Shown here: piece by piece, positions 13,592 to 21,252 of the stretch
How the letters are laid out: every line of letters starts with the position of its first letter
Numbering within the stretch: the first letter of the stretch is position 1
NCBI GenBank assembly: GCA_964464755.1
Contig: CAYXGZ010000056.1
Location: 1-21,252, forward strand
Length of the DNA stretch: 21,252 nt
Direction of reading: 5' to 3'
Source of the DNA: CAYXGZ01 sp964464755
GTDB taxonomy: Bacteria; Planctomycetota; MHYJ01; JACPRB01
Position numbers and translations under genes: made by a program
Notes under the pieces: model-generated
The model's database searches: none
Told to the model about the DNA's origin: nothing
Seen by the model: only the letters and a program-made list of their open reading frames with translations

Positions 13592-14659
13592 GTGGTTCCG
13601 CGCGCGCTCCTGGGGGAGCGCCGGCTCCAGCTCGTCTGGAGGCTCGGCCTCTTCCGCCGCCGCGGCCTGCTCCTCGAGGACGGCCGCCCGCTCGTCGTCC
13701 GCTTCCCCGGCCACTGGGCCGGCGAGGGCGGCCCGGACTTCCGCGGGGCCCGGCTCGCCGTCGCGGGCGAGGAGCTCGCCGGCGACGTCGAGCTGCACCT
13801 CACTCCCTCCGGCTGGCGCCGGCACCGACACGGCGGGGACCCGGCCTACGCCTCGGTCGTGCTCCACGTCGCGCTGCGGCGGGATCCCTGGTCGGGCCGG
13901 GCCGAGGCCTACGGGTCGGGGGCGATCCCGGAGCTCGTGCTCGAGCCGTACCTCGAGCTGAGCGAGGCGGACCTGGCGGCGTGGACGGCGCCGGCGGGGC
14001 CGGCCGCGCGGCCGCCCTCGGGCCGCCTGCTCGAGCGCCTCGAGGAGCTGGGGCTGGAGCGCTTCGAGCGCCGGCGGCGGGAGCTCCTGCGCGTGGCGGG
14101 GGCCTGCGGGATGGAGGAGGCGGTCTACCGGGCCGCGACCACGGCGCTGGGCTGGAAGCGCAACAAGGTGCCGTTCGCGGAGCTCGCCCGGCTCGTGCCG
14201 TGGCGGGAGGCCCGGGCGCTCGGCGAGGAGGCGCTGCGGCGGCGCTACGCCGAGGCCGGGGCGGGGTTGCCGTGGAGGAGCCGGCCCGGCCGGCCCGCGA
14301 ACCACCCGCGCCGGCGGCTGGAGGGCTGGGCGGCGCTCGTGCCGGAGTCGCCGGACCTGGCGGCGCTGGGGGCGGCGGACCTGGTCGCCCGCAGCCGGGG
14401 CCTCGTCGGGGCGGAGCGCGCGGAGGCGATCGAGCTGGAGATCCTGCTGCCGGCGCGGGGAGACCGGGAGGAATTCCGCCGGCGACCGGCGCCCGCGTCC
14501 AACTCCGCCGCTCGGGAGGCGGCGGCCGGGCTGGGCGTGGATCCCCGGGCCCTGGACACGGCGGCGCGCTTCGCGGGGGCCCTCGAGTGGGGCCGCCGGA
14601 ACCCGGCGGGCCCACCCGGATTCCCGGACCGCCTTGCCGAGGGCGGAGGGGGGTGGTAA
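13592..14659 (+). CDS. DUF2851 family protein
   Basis: A 355-residue cytoplasmic protein without a signal peptide. The N-terminal part carries the family's signature: GEGGPDFRGARL (about 44-55), a GDVELH segment with a following W-RHRHGGDPAY and then SVVLHVAL. The arrangement of acidic and His residues resembles a metal-dependent nuclease or hydrolase fold, but no activity is established. The second half is Arg/Leu/Glu-rich helical and includes RPANHPRRRL (about 232-241). GTG 13592 is taken as the start, with AAGGG upstream; no ATG is near. It lies 32 nt after aroK and continues the same strand. Confidence 0.85.
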   Translation: MVPRALLGERRLQLVWRLGLFRRRGLLLEDGRPLVVRFPGHWAGEGGPDFRGARLAVAGEELAGDVELHLTPSGWRRHRHGGDPAYASVVLHVALRRDPWSGRAEAYGSGAIPELVLEPYLELSEADLAAWTAPAGPAARPPSGRLLERLEELGLERFERRRRELLRVAGACGMEEAVYRAATTALGWKRNKVPFAELARLVPWREARALGEEALRRRYAEAGAGLPWRSRPGRPANHPRRRLEGWAALVPESPDLAALGAADLVARSRGLVGAERAEAIELEILLPARGDREEFRRRPAPASNSAAREAAAGLGVDPRALDTAARFAGALEWGRRNPAGPPGFPDRLAEGGGGW

Positions 14660-14718
14660 GCTTCGACCACGGGACGGGAAGAGGGGCCCCGACACATCGT
14701 GGGACGGGCTGGAGGTAT

Positions 14719-15966
14719 ATGGGCCTGAGCGTGGTCCGCTGTCCCCTGTGCGACCGGCGTTACAACGTCACCGGGATCCCCTCGGGGACGAAGGTCCTTT
14801 GCACCAGCTGCAAGGCGGTGCTCACCGTGCCGGCCAGCCGCTACGTCCCCGCGCCGCCCGGGTGGCGCCGCTTCCTGCCCGACTCGGGCGCCGGGCAGAT
14901 CGCCGCCGCGCTCGCCGCGGGCCTCGTCCTCGCGCTCGGCGGGTACTTCGCCCTCCGGCCGGGCCCGGCCGCCACCGAGCCGTCCCCCGAGCCCTCCGTG
15001 GTCCGCCGCGACCCGAAGCCCGAGCCCTCGAAGCCCGAGCGCAGCGGCCCCTGGGCCACCCTGCCGCCGGACATGCAGGGCGAGTTCGACCCCGAGACCT
15101 ACTTCATCCGCAAGGTGGACCCCTTCGTCCTGATCGGCGAGAAGCACCCGCAGGTCAACCTGCCGGTGATCTTCGAGTACTACGCCGAGCTCCTGCCCAA
15201 GCTCTACGAGACCTTCCACCGCGAGTTCGGCGAGCCCCTCGGCCTCAAGCCCCTGCGCGGCGAGCTCTACATGGTCCTCTACACGGAGCGCGCGAGCTTC
15301 GAGGGCTGGTGGAAGCGGGCCTACAGCGAGCCGCCCCCGGCCCAGGTCCCCGGCGCGTACAGCTACCTCGAGCGCCGCGTCGGCCTCTTCCACGACCGCG
15401 CCCGCCACGGCGGCTCCGTCACCTCGAAGGAGGTCCTGCTCCACGAGGCGATCCACCAGATCGTCCACCACTTCTACCTGCAGCGCGTGCACGGCGACCG
15501 GCCCCAGCCCTGGTGGTTCCAGGAGGGCCTCGCCGCCTACTTCGAGGGCTTCCGCCAGGACGCGCGCGGCGAGATCATCCCCGACCCCTCGAAGCCGACG
15601 AGCCGCCTGCCCGCGGTGAAGGAGCTCGTCTCGGGGGGCGGCGGCGAATTCATCCCCCTCCAGAAGCTGATGGGCTGGCACGTCGACGACATCTGGAAGG
15701 ACTGGCTCTCGCAGGGCTCGGCGCGCGAGAAGGACTCGCAGGTCCAGAAGCTGCAGTACGCCTACGCGGAGAGCTGGGCGCTCGTGCACTTCCTGCGCCA
15801 CGGCGAGGAGGGCCGCTACCGGCAGCTCTTCAACGACTACTTCCGCCTCGAGATGGAGGGCAAGGGCTCCCGCGACGCCTTCGCGGACCTGCTCCGCGCC
15901 CGCACCGGGCTGGAGATCGCCCAGCTCGAGGAGCGCTTCAAGGACTACGCGCGCGGGCTCGAGTAG
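14719..15966 (+). CDS. Membrane-anchored gluzincin metallopeptidase, DUF1570-like, with N-terminal zinc ribbon
   Basis: A 415-residue protein. Residues 1-38 form a zinc ribbon with CxxC pairs 8/11 and 28/31 (similar to MJ0042-type fingers). A single membrane helix (about 59-79) follows, then a Pro/Glu/Lys linker to about 110. The peptidase domain has HEAIH (242-246) and a downstream WWFQEGLAAYFEGF with Glu269 as third zinc ligand, the gluzincin pattern seen in DUF1570 proteins. The ribbon would be cytoplasmic and the peptidase periplasmic. ATG 14719 has GGAGG only three bases upstream; an in-frame GTG at 14731 is the alternative start. The layout of ribbon, helix and peptidase is typical of planctomycete proteins, as far as I know. 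Confidence 0.85.
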   Translation: MGLSVVRCPLCDRRYNVTGIPSGTKVLCTSCKAVLTVPASRYVPAPPGWRRFLPDSGAGQIAAALAAGLVLALGGYFALRPGPAATEPSPEPSVVRRDPKPEPSKPERSGPWATLPPDMQGEFDPETYFIRKVDPFVLIGEKHPQVNLPVIFEYYAELLPKLYETFHREFGEPLGLKPLRGELYMVLYTERASFEGWWKRAYSEPPPAQVPGAYSYLERRVGLFHDRARHGGSVTSKEVLLHEAIHQIVHHFYLQRVHGDRPQPWWFQEGLAAYFEGFRQDARGEIIPDPSKPTSRLPAVKELVSGGGGEFIPLQKLMGWHVDDIWKDWLSQGSAREKDSQVQKLQYAYAESWALVHFLRHGEEGRYRQLFNDYFRLEMEGKGSRDAFADLLRARTGLEIAQLEERFKDYARGLE

Positions 15967-15968
15967 CG

Positions 15969-15996
15969 TTGCTTTCCGGCCCCCCCGCGGTATCCT
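15969..15996 (+). promoter_or_regulatory. Promoter of the HEAT-repeat gene, leaderless type
   Basis: TTGCTT (15969-15974), 16 bp, TATCCT (15991-15996), followed by exactly 9 nt and the ATG. No Shine-Dalgarno site lies between. Confidence 0.5.
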
Positions 15997-16005
15997 GAGC
16001 CCGAC

Positions 16006-16980
16006 ATGATGCTCCCCGCCCTCGTCCTCCTCGCGCTCGCCCAGGACCCCGGGCGCCTGGAGCTGCTCGACCGGCTGCGCACCGAGGATCCGGCCGCGCG
16101 CCACGAGGCGCTCGCCGGGCTCCGCCGCCTCGGCGCCGAGGCGGTCCCCGACGCCCTCAAGGTCCTCGGCCGCGAGGCCCCGGGCCTGCTGGAGCGCATC
16201 GACGCGCGCGCGGCGCTGGTCGGCCGGCGCGAGTGGGCGGAGCGCGACGAGGCGATGAAGTCGCTCGTGCGGCTCGGCCGCCGGGCGCTCGAGCGGATCG
16301 CCGAGCTCGCGGCGAAGTCGTCGGGCGAGGCGCGGCTGCGGCTCGAGGCCGCGGCGGCGGCGATCCGGGAGCGCGAGAAGTCGGAGCAGGCCACGGAGCT
16401 CTGGCGGGACGCGGCGCTCTGCGAGTTCCTGTCGGGGACGGGCGACGCCCGCGCGGTCGCGCCGCTGCTGAAGCTGCTCGTGGACGGGGTCGAGGGGCCC
16501 GCGGACCTGGTCTCGGAGGTGCGGGTGCAGGCCGGGCTCGGGCTGGGGCGGCTGCGCCCCGCCATGTCGGCCGAGCAGGCCGAGCAGGCCTCCGAGGGGA
16601 TCCTCGGGCTGCTCGAGTCGCGGAAGGACCGCAGCTCGGCGGGGCGGCTGGTGCGCGCGCTGGGCGGGCTGAAGGCGCCCGGGGCGGCGCGGACGCTGGC
16701 CCGGCTCGTCGAGGACCCGGGCGGCAAGGACGTGCACCTGAAGCGCACGGCGCTGGCGGCGCTGGGCCAGATCGGCGACCCCTGGGGGCTGAAGGCCGTC
16801 GTGCGCGCGCTGCGCGCGCCGGACGCCTACCTCCGCGAGGGGGCCCGGCTGGGCCTCGCGGCGGCCGGGGCGCCGGAGGCGGCCTGGGATCCGGCGGAGG
16901 GCCCCGCGCCCGACGCCGTGTTCGACGCGGCCCGGTCCTGGTGGGAGAAGAAGTCGGGGAAGGGGTGGGACGCCGAGTAG
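16006..16980 (+). CDS. Secreted HEAT-repeat protein
   Basis: A 324-residue protein with a short signal peptide (MMLPALVLLALAQDP). The rest is almost wholly alpha-helical, in units of about 30 residues with the HEAT-like pattern. Examples are DPAARHEALAGLRRLG near residue 28, HLKRTALAALGQIGDPWGLKAVVRAL near 244 and DAYLREGARLGLAAAG after it. Such solenoids usually bind other proteins or scaffold periplasmic complexes; no catalytic motif is visible. Two adjacent ATGs (16006, 16009) are possible, and the first is used here. There is no Shine-Dalgarno site; a TTGCTT-16-TATCCT promoter ends 9 nt before the ATG. The stop is 4 nt before aroDE, so the two are co-transcribed. Confidence 0.82.
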   Translation: MMLPALVLLALAQDPGRLELLDRLRTEDPAARHEALAGLRRLGAEAVPDALKVLGREAPGLLERIDARAALVGRREWAERDEAMKSLVRLGRRALERIAELAAKSSGEARLRLEAAAAAIREREKSEQATELWRDAALCEFLSGTGDARAVAPLLKLLVDGVEGPADLVSEVRVQAGLGLGRLRPAMSAEQAEQASEGILGLLESRKDRSSAGRLVRALGGLKAPGAARTLARLVEDPGGKDVHLKRTALAALGQIGDPWGLKAVVRALRAPDAYLREGARLGLAAAGAPEAAWDPAEGPAPDAVFDAARSWWEKKSGKGWDAE

Positions 16981-16984
16981 GTCG

Positions 16985-18430
16985 ATGATCATCGCCCCCA
17001 TCCCCGGCCCGTCGCGCGAGGCCGCGCTCTCCCAGGTCGAGTCCGCCCGCCGCGCCGGGGCGGACGCCGTCGAGCTGCGGCTCGACCTGCACGACGACCC
17101 CGATCCCGCCCCCTTCCTCTCCTCGAAGTCCCTCCCCGTCGTGGTCACGGTGCGCCCGGCCTGGGAGGGGGGGCGCTGGAGCCGCTCGGAGGACGACCGC
17201 ATCGCGCTGCTGCGGGACGCGGCCCGGGGCGGGGCGGACTGGGTGGACGTCGAGTTCAAGGCGTACAAGGACTTCGACCGCGGGGCGGCGCGGCTGATCG
17301 TCTCGTGGCACGAGCCGGCCGGGATGCCGGCGCGGCCCGCGGAGGCGCTGCGCAAGGTCGAGGCGCTGGGGCCGGACCTGGCGAAGCTCGCGTTCCTGGC
17401 CCGGGGCACGGAGGACGTGCTGGCGTGCCGGGAGCTGCAGCGCTCGGCGACGGGCGCGGCCGCCGTGGTGCCGATGGGGGACTGGGGCGAGCCGCTGCGG
17501 CTGCTGTACCGCCGCTACGGGGCCTTCGCGACCTGGGCGGCCGTCTCGCCGGAGCTCGCGACGGCGCCGGGCCAGCCGACGCTGGAGCAGCTCGTGAAGG
17601 AGTACCGCGCCAAGGCGGTGGACGAGGAGACGAAGGTCTACGCGGTCATCGGCGACCCGGTGGCGCACTCGCAGAGCCCCCGGCTCTTCAACCGGATCTT
17701 CCAGGAGCTGGGGATCAACGCGCGCTACGTGAAGGTGAGGCTGGACGACGCGGCGCGGCTGCGGCGGACGGTCGAGGGGCTGTCGCTCTCGGGGATGAGC
17801 GTGACGATCCCGCACAAGGAGGCGGCGGTCGCGCAACTGGACGCGCCGGACGAGGTCGTGAAGGAGATCGGCGCGGTGAACGCGGTCGTCGCGCGCGAGG
17901 GGCGGCTCGAGGGGCACAACACGGACGTGCAGGGCGCGATGGAGGCGCTGCGGGCCGCGGCGACGCGGAAGTGGTCGCACGGGGTCTACGGGATGCGGGC
18001 GCTCGTGCTCGGGGCCGGCGGGGTGGCGCGGGCGATCGCCTGGGGGCTCAAGGGCGACGGCGCGCGGGTGACGGTCGCGAACCGGAACTTCGACCGGGCG
18101 AAGGCGCTGGGCGAGTCGCTGGGCGTGGACTACCTCCCGTGGGAGCGCCGGACGGAGGCGAGGCCGCAGGTGCTGGCGAACGGGACGTCGGTCGGGATGG
18201 GCGCGGACGAGTCGCCGTATCCCGCGGAATTCCTGAAGCGCGACCAGGTGGTGCTCGACGCGGTGTACACGCCGCGGAACACGCGGCTGGTGCGGGAGGC
18301 GCGGGCGGCGGGGGCGGAGGTGGCGGACGGCGTGGAGATGTTCCTCAAGCAGGCCGTGCACCAGTTCCGCCACTACGCGGGGCGGGGGATCCCGACGGAG
18401 CTCCTCAAGGAGTTCGCGAGGATCCTCTAG
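16985..18430 (+). CDS. aroDE: Bifunctional 3-dehydroquinate dehydratase / shikimate dehydrogenase
   Basis: A 481-residue fusion catalysing two successive shikimate-pathway steps (EC 4.2.1.10 and 1.1.1.25). Residues 1-210 are a type I dehydroquinase: ELRLD (30-34), Glu90, His109 in SWHEP, the Schiff-base Lys134 in DLAKLAF and GQPTLEQL near 196-203. Residues 218-481 are shikimate dehydrogenase: VIGDPVAHSQSP with the substrate Ser pair (229, 231), catalytic Lys278 in TIPHK, NTD (312-314), the NADP loop GAGGVARA (343-350), NGTSVGM and the C-terminal GVEMFLKQAVHQF. All catalytic residues are present in both halves. It starts 4 nt after the HEAT-repeat gene with no clear Shine-Dalgarno site. Its stop overlaps the convergent lipoprotein gene within CTAG. 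Confidence 0.96.
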   Translation: MIIAPIPGPSREAALSQVESARRAGADAVELRLDLHDDPDPAPFLSSKSLPVVVTVRPAWEGGRWSRSEDDRIALLRDAARGGADWVDVEFKAYKDFDRGAARLIVSWHEPAGMPARPAEALRKVEALGPDLAKLAFLARGTEDVLACRELQRSATGAAAVVPMGDWGEPLRLLYRRYGAFATWAAVSPELATAPGQPTLEQLVKEYRAKAVDEETKVYAVIGDPVAHSQSPRLFNRIFQELGINARYVKVRLDDAARLRRTVEGLSLSGMSVTIPHKEAAVAQLDAPDEVVKEIGAVNAVVAREGRLEGHNTDVQGAMEALRAAATRKWSHGVYGMRALVLGAGGVARAIAWGLKGDGARVTVANRNFDRAKALGESLGVDYLPWERRTEARPQVLANGTSVGMGADESPYPAEFLKRDQVVLDAVYTPRNTRLVREARAAGAEVADGVEMFLKQAVHQFRHYAGRGIPTELLKEFARIL

Positions 18431-18864
18431 CGGAGTTCGAAGCGGCGGGTCGCGGCGACCCAGCCGTAGGCGCGGCGCGCGGGGCCGGAGCCCGCGACGA
18501 ATTCCCAGCGCCCGTCGCCGTCGAGGTCGGCCCAGGTCCAGTCCCCGTCGGGCCGGGGGATCCGGAGCAGCTCGCGCAGCGCGCCCCCGGTCCACTCGTG
18601 GAGGGAGAGCGAGGCGGCGTCGGCCGACTCGTAGATCGTGGCGGAGATCCAGGGCAGGGCGTAGGCGCGGAGCTCGGGGGCCGGGGCGGCCGACTCGGCG
18701 GTGCCGACGGCGACGACGCCGGCGGGCCGGGCGCGGAGGGCGGCGACGGCGGCGGGCTCGGGGCGGACGCCGATCGCGTCGACGGGGCCGCCGGTCTCGG
18801 GCCGGGGGCCGGGCGCGGAGCAGGCGGCGAGGGCCGCCGCGAGCAGCAGCGGGGCGGCTCGCAT
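18427..18864 (-). CDS. Small lipoprotein of unknown function with DLDGDG motif
   Basis: A 145-residue protein. The signal peptide ends in a good lipobox, LAAC, with Cys15. The mature part has a Pro/Gly-rich linker and a C-terminal half with WTWADLDGDGRWEFVAGSG, the Asp-rich calcium-binding loop found in FG-GAP/VCBS beta-propeller repeats. Only one copy is present, far short of a full propeller. It starts 2 nt after the L,D-transpeptidase stop, so it is co-transcribed and probably works in the same envelope compartment. It overlaps aroDE by 3 nt in a tail-to-tail arrangement. A longer open frame upstream crosses the transpeptidase and is not used. Confidence 0.8.
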   Translation of the reverse strand: MRAAPLLLAAALAACSAPGPRPETGGPVDAIGVRPEPAAVAALRARPAGVVAVGTAESAAPAPELRAYALPWISATIYESADAASLSLHEWTGGALRELLRIPRPDGDWTWADLDGDGRWEFVAGSGPARRAYGWVAATRRFELR

Positions 18865-18866
18865 CG

Positions 18867-19910
18867 CTAGTCGGCCGTCACGACGGCCATCCCCTTCCAG
18901 GCGCAGAGGGCGAGCTCGACGACGTCGGGGTTGCGCATGCGGACGCAGCCCATGCTGGCGTTCTTCCCCATCGTGTCGGGCTCGTTGGTGCCGTGGATGC
19001 CGAAGCCGTTGTAGCCGGGCGCGCTGAGGCCGAGCCAGTACTCGCCGAGCGGGTTCTTGGCGTGGCCGTAGGGGATGGGGTTCTTGAGGTTCTCCTTCTC
19101 GAGCCAGTCGGGCGGGGCGGTCCAGGTGGGCTTGGGGTTCTTGACGTCGAGGGTCCAGGAGGCGGCGGGGGTCTTGCACTCGCCGTCCTCGATGCGCCCG
19201 ACGCAGACGTCGTAGGCCTTGTAGGGGGCGCCCTCGTAGCAGAGCCAGAGCTTGAAGAGGGACTTGTCGACGAAGATCGACCAGGTGCCGCGGGTGGCGA
19301 CGAGCTTGGCGCCGGCGCGGACGGGGGTCTTCGGGTGGATGCCGTTGAGGAGGAAGAGGAGGCCGGGCTCGCCGTGGAGCGAGCGCGAGCGGCGGGCGAT
19401 GTGGGTGACGGTCTCGCCGGCGGCGACGGTGAGGATCTCGATGTCGGCGGCGTTGGTGGCGTCCTTGAGGAGCTTGCGGTTGAGGGCGATGGCCTGCTCG
19501 GCGAGGGCGGCGCGCGCGGCGTCGTCGCTGGCGGAGAGGAAGCCCTCGGCGACGAGGCGGCGGGCCTCGTGGAGCTTGCCGGACTCGATGAGGGCCCTGA
19601 TCTTGGCGTCGTCGGCCCGGGGGGCCGGGGCCGGCGCGGGCGGCGGCGCGGGGCGGGCGGCGGGGGCGTCCTGCTTGATGACGCCGGAGACCGGGGCCGG
19701 CAGGGCGGAGCCCTGGACCTGGGCCGGAGCGGGCAGGGGGCTGTTGTCGCCCTCGGGGGCGGCGAGCGGCTCGGGGGCGGCGGCGACGGGGGCCTCCGGC
19801 GCGGCGGGCGCGGGCTCGGCGGGGCGGCGGACCCAGAGGTAGCCGCCGAGCGCGAGGCCGGCGAGCGCGACGAGGATCGCGGACAGGCGGGACGACTTGC
19901 CCTTGGACAT
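18867..19910 (-). CDS. L,D-transpeptidase (YkuD domain)
   Basis: A 347-residue envelope enzyme. A single N-terminal helix (about 8-26) anchors it; a long Pro/Ala-rich stretch (30-98) spans the periplasm; a helical region (about 100-155) follows. A short LysM-like segment (about 157-206, with TVAAGETVTHIA) may bind peptidoglycan. The YkuD domain (about 208-347) has the catalytic motif HGTNEP (306-311) with SMGCVRM and nucleophile Cys322. Such enzymes make 3-3 peptide cross-links or attach proteins to peptidoglycan, so the cell probably has a peptidoglycan wall. ATG 19910 has a GAGGGG Shine-Dalgarno-like stretch just upstream; an ATG at 19988 is rejected because the sequence before 19910 holds the promoter. 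Confidence 0.93.
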   Translation of the reverse strand: MSKGKSSRLSAILVALAGLALGGYLWVRRPAEPAPAAPEAPVAAAPEPLAAPEGDNSPLPAPAQVQGSALPAPVSGVIKQDAPAARPAPPPAPAPAPRADDAKIRALIESGKLHEARRLVAEGFLSASDDAARAALAEQAIALNRKLLKDATNAADIEILTVAAGETVTHIARRSRSLHGEPGLLFLLNGIHPKTPVRAGAKLVATRGTWSIFVDKSLFKLWLCYEGAPYKAYDVCVGRIEDGECKTPAASWTLDVKNPKPTWTAPPDWLEKENLKNPIPYGHAKNPLGEYWLGLSAPGYNGFGIHGTNEPDTMGKNASMGCVRMRNPDVVELALCAWKGMAVVTAD

Positions 19911-19959
19911 GTTCCCCTCTCTCTCTTCTCTCTCCCGTGGACGGACGTTCCGGAAGTTG

Positions 19960-19988
19960 AGTATGAGGCCGGGGCGGGGCGGAGTCAA
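19960..19988 (-). promoter_or_regulatory. Promoter of the L,D-transpeptidase gene
   Basis: On the minus strand TTGACT (19988-19983), 17 bp, CATACT (19965-19960), then a leader of about 43 nt ending in a purine-rich ribosome-binding stretch. The AT-rich palindrome lies directly upstream of the -35. Confidence 0.55.
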
Positions 19989-19995
19989 GAAAAAT

Positions 19996-20018
19996 ATAAA
20001 TTACAGATCGTAATTTAT
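19996..20018. promoter_or_regulatory. AT-rich palindrome (probable operator) between ldt and leuC
   Basis: ATAAATTAC-AGATC-GTAATTTAT is a perfect 9-bp inverted repeat in an AT-only island of about 40 bp inside GC-rich DNA. It lies 7 bp upstream of the -35 of the L,D-transpeptidase promoter and about 32 bp upstream of the leuC -35, where a regulator of either or both could bind. Confidence 0.6.
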
Positions 20019-20050
20019 GATATAGGCCCCCGGGCGGCCCCGGCGAATCC

Positions 20051-20079
20051 TTGAAGGGATCCCGACCCGGCGCTACAGT
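20051..20079 (+). promoter_or_regulatory. Promoter of leuC, leaderless type
   Basis: TTGAAG (20051-20056), 17 bp, TACAGT (20074-20079), then exactly 9 nt to the ATG. No Shine-Dalgarno site is present. The transcript would start within a few bases of the start codon. Confidence 0.55.
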
Positions 20080-20088
20080 CCTGCCACC

Positions 20089-21252
<1,164 letters not shown>

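Noticed and set aside
14245..17409. 1054-codon open frame on the minus strand
   Set aside because: Antisense to four genes with recognisable domains; shadow frame.
19911..19988. Start of the L,D-transpeptidase at the upstream ATG (19988)
   Set aside because: The extra residues are encoded over the promoter and the ribosome-binding stretch; the start at 19910 gives a proper N-terminal anchor.

Overview
The window is very GC-rich (about 70% or more by eye) and densely coded, with 18 protein genes on both strands and one structured RNA gene. The gene set points to a didermic bacterium: it has an outer-membrane porin, lipoproteins and an L,D-transpeptidase. It looks most like Planctomycetota or a neighbouring lineage. 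The clues are a fused AroD-AroE enzyme, a DUF1570-type metallopeptidase with an N-terminal zinc ribbon and membrane anchor, a membrane-anchored kinase-like protein with a C-terminal helical-repeat region, and DUF2851 and DUF2520 proteins. The phylum is an inference; no rRNA gene or universal marker settles it.

Layout. (1) 1-1542, minus strand: a translationally coupled sulfur/selenium cluster of a YedE-type transporter, a TusA/SirA-like protein and a CxxC protein cut by the window edge. (2) 1607-5010, minus: an operon for two paralogous secreted transglutaminase-like proteins on either side of a porin, with a good sigma-70 promoter at 5208-5236. (3) 5286-7217, plus: a membrane protein with a degenerate kinase domain. 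(4) 7183-9783, minus: M50 site-2 protease, tryptophanyl-tRNA synthetase (with iron-sulfur cysteines) and ScpA; scpA and the kinase-like gene overlap tail to tail. (5) 9834-11803, plus: ComF, a secreted protein of unknown function, and a tiny lipoprotein with its own promoter and terminator. (6) 11820-12058, plus: a consensus promoter and a roughly 200-nt RNA whose fold is that of 6S RNA (ssrS). (7) 12067-18430, plus: DUF2520 protein, shikimate kinase, DUF2851, DUF1570-like peptidase, HEAT-repeat protein and AroDE. (8) 18427-19910, minus: L,D-transpeptidase then a small lipoprotein. (9) 20089-end, plus: leuC, cut by the window edge.

How the genes work together. AroK and AroDE supply three steps of the shikimate pathway and LeuC one step of leucine synthesis. 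The porin, transglutaminase-like proteins, lipoproteins and L,D-transpeptidase act in the envelope. 6S RNA would adjust housekeeping sigma-factor transcription. The most unusual points are the 6S RNA placed directly before DUF2520-aroK, the kinase domain that has lost its catalytic residues and activation segment, the transglutaminase-porin-transglutaminase operon with its repeated U-tract leader, and four genes without a strong Shine-Dalgarno site that each have a TANNNT -10 box exactly 9 nt before ATG, which suggests widespread leaderless transcripts.
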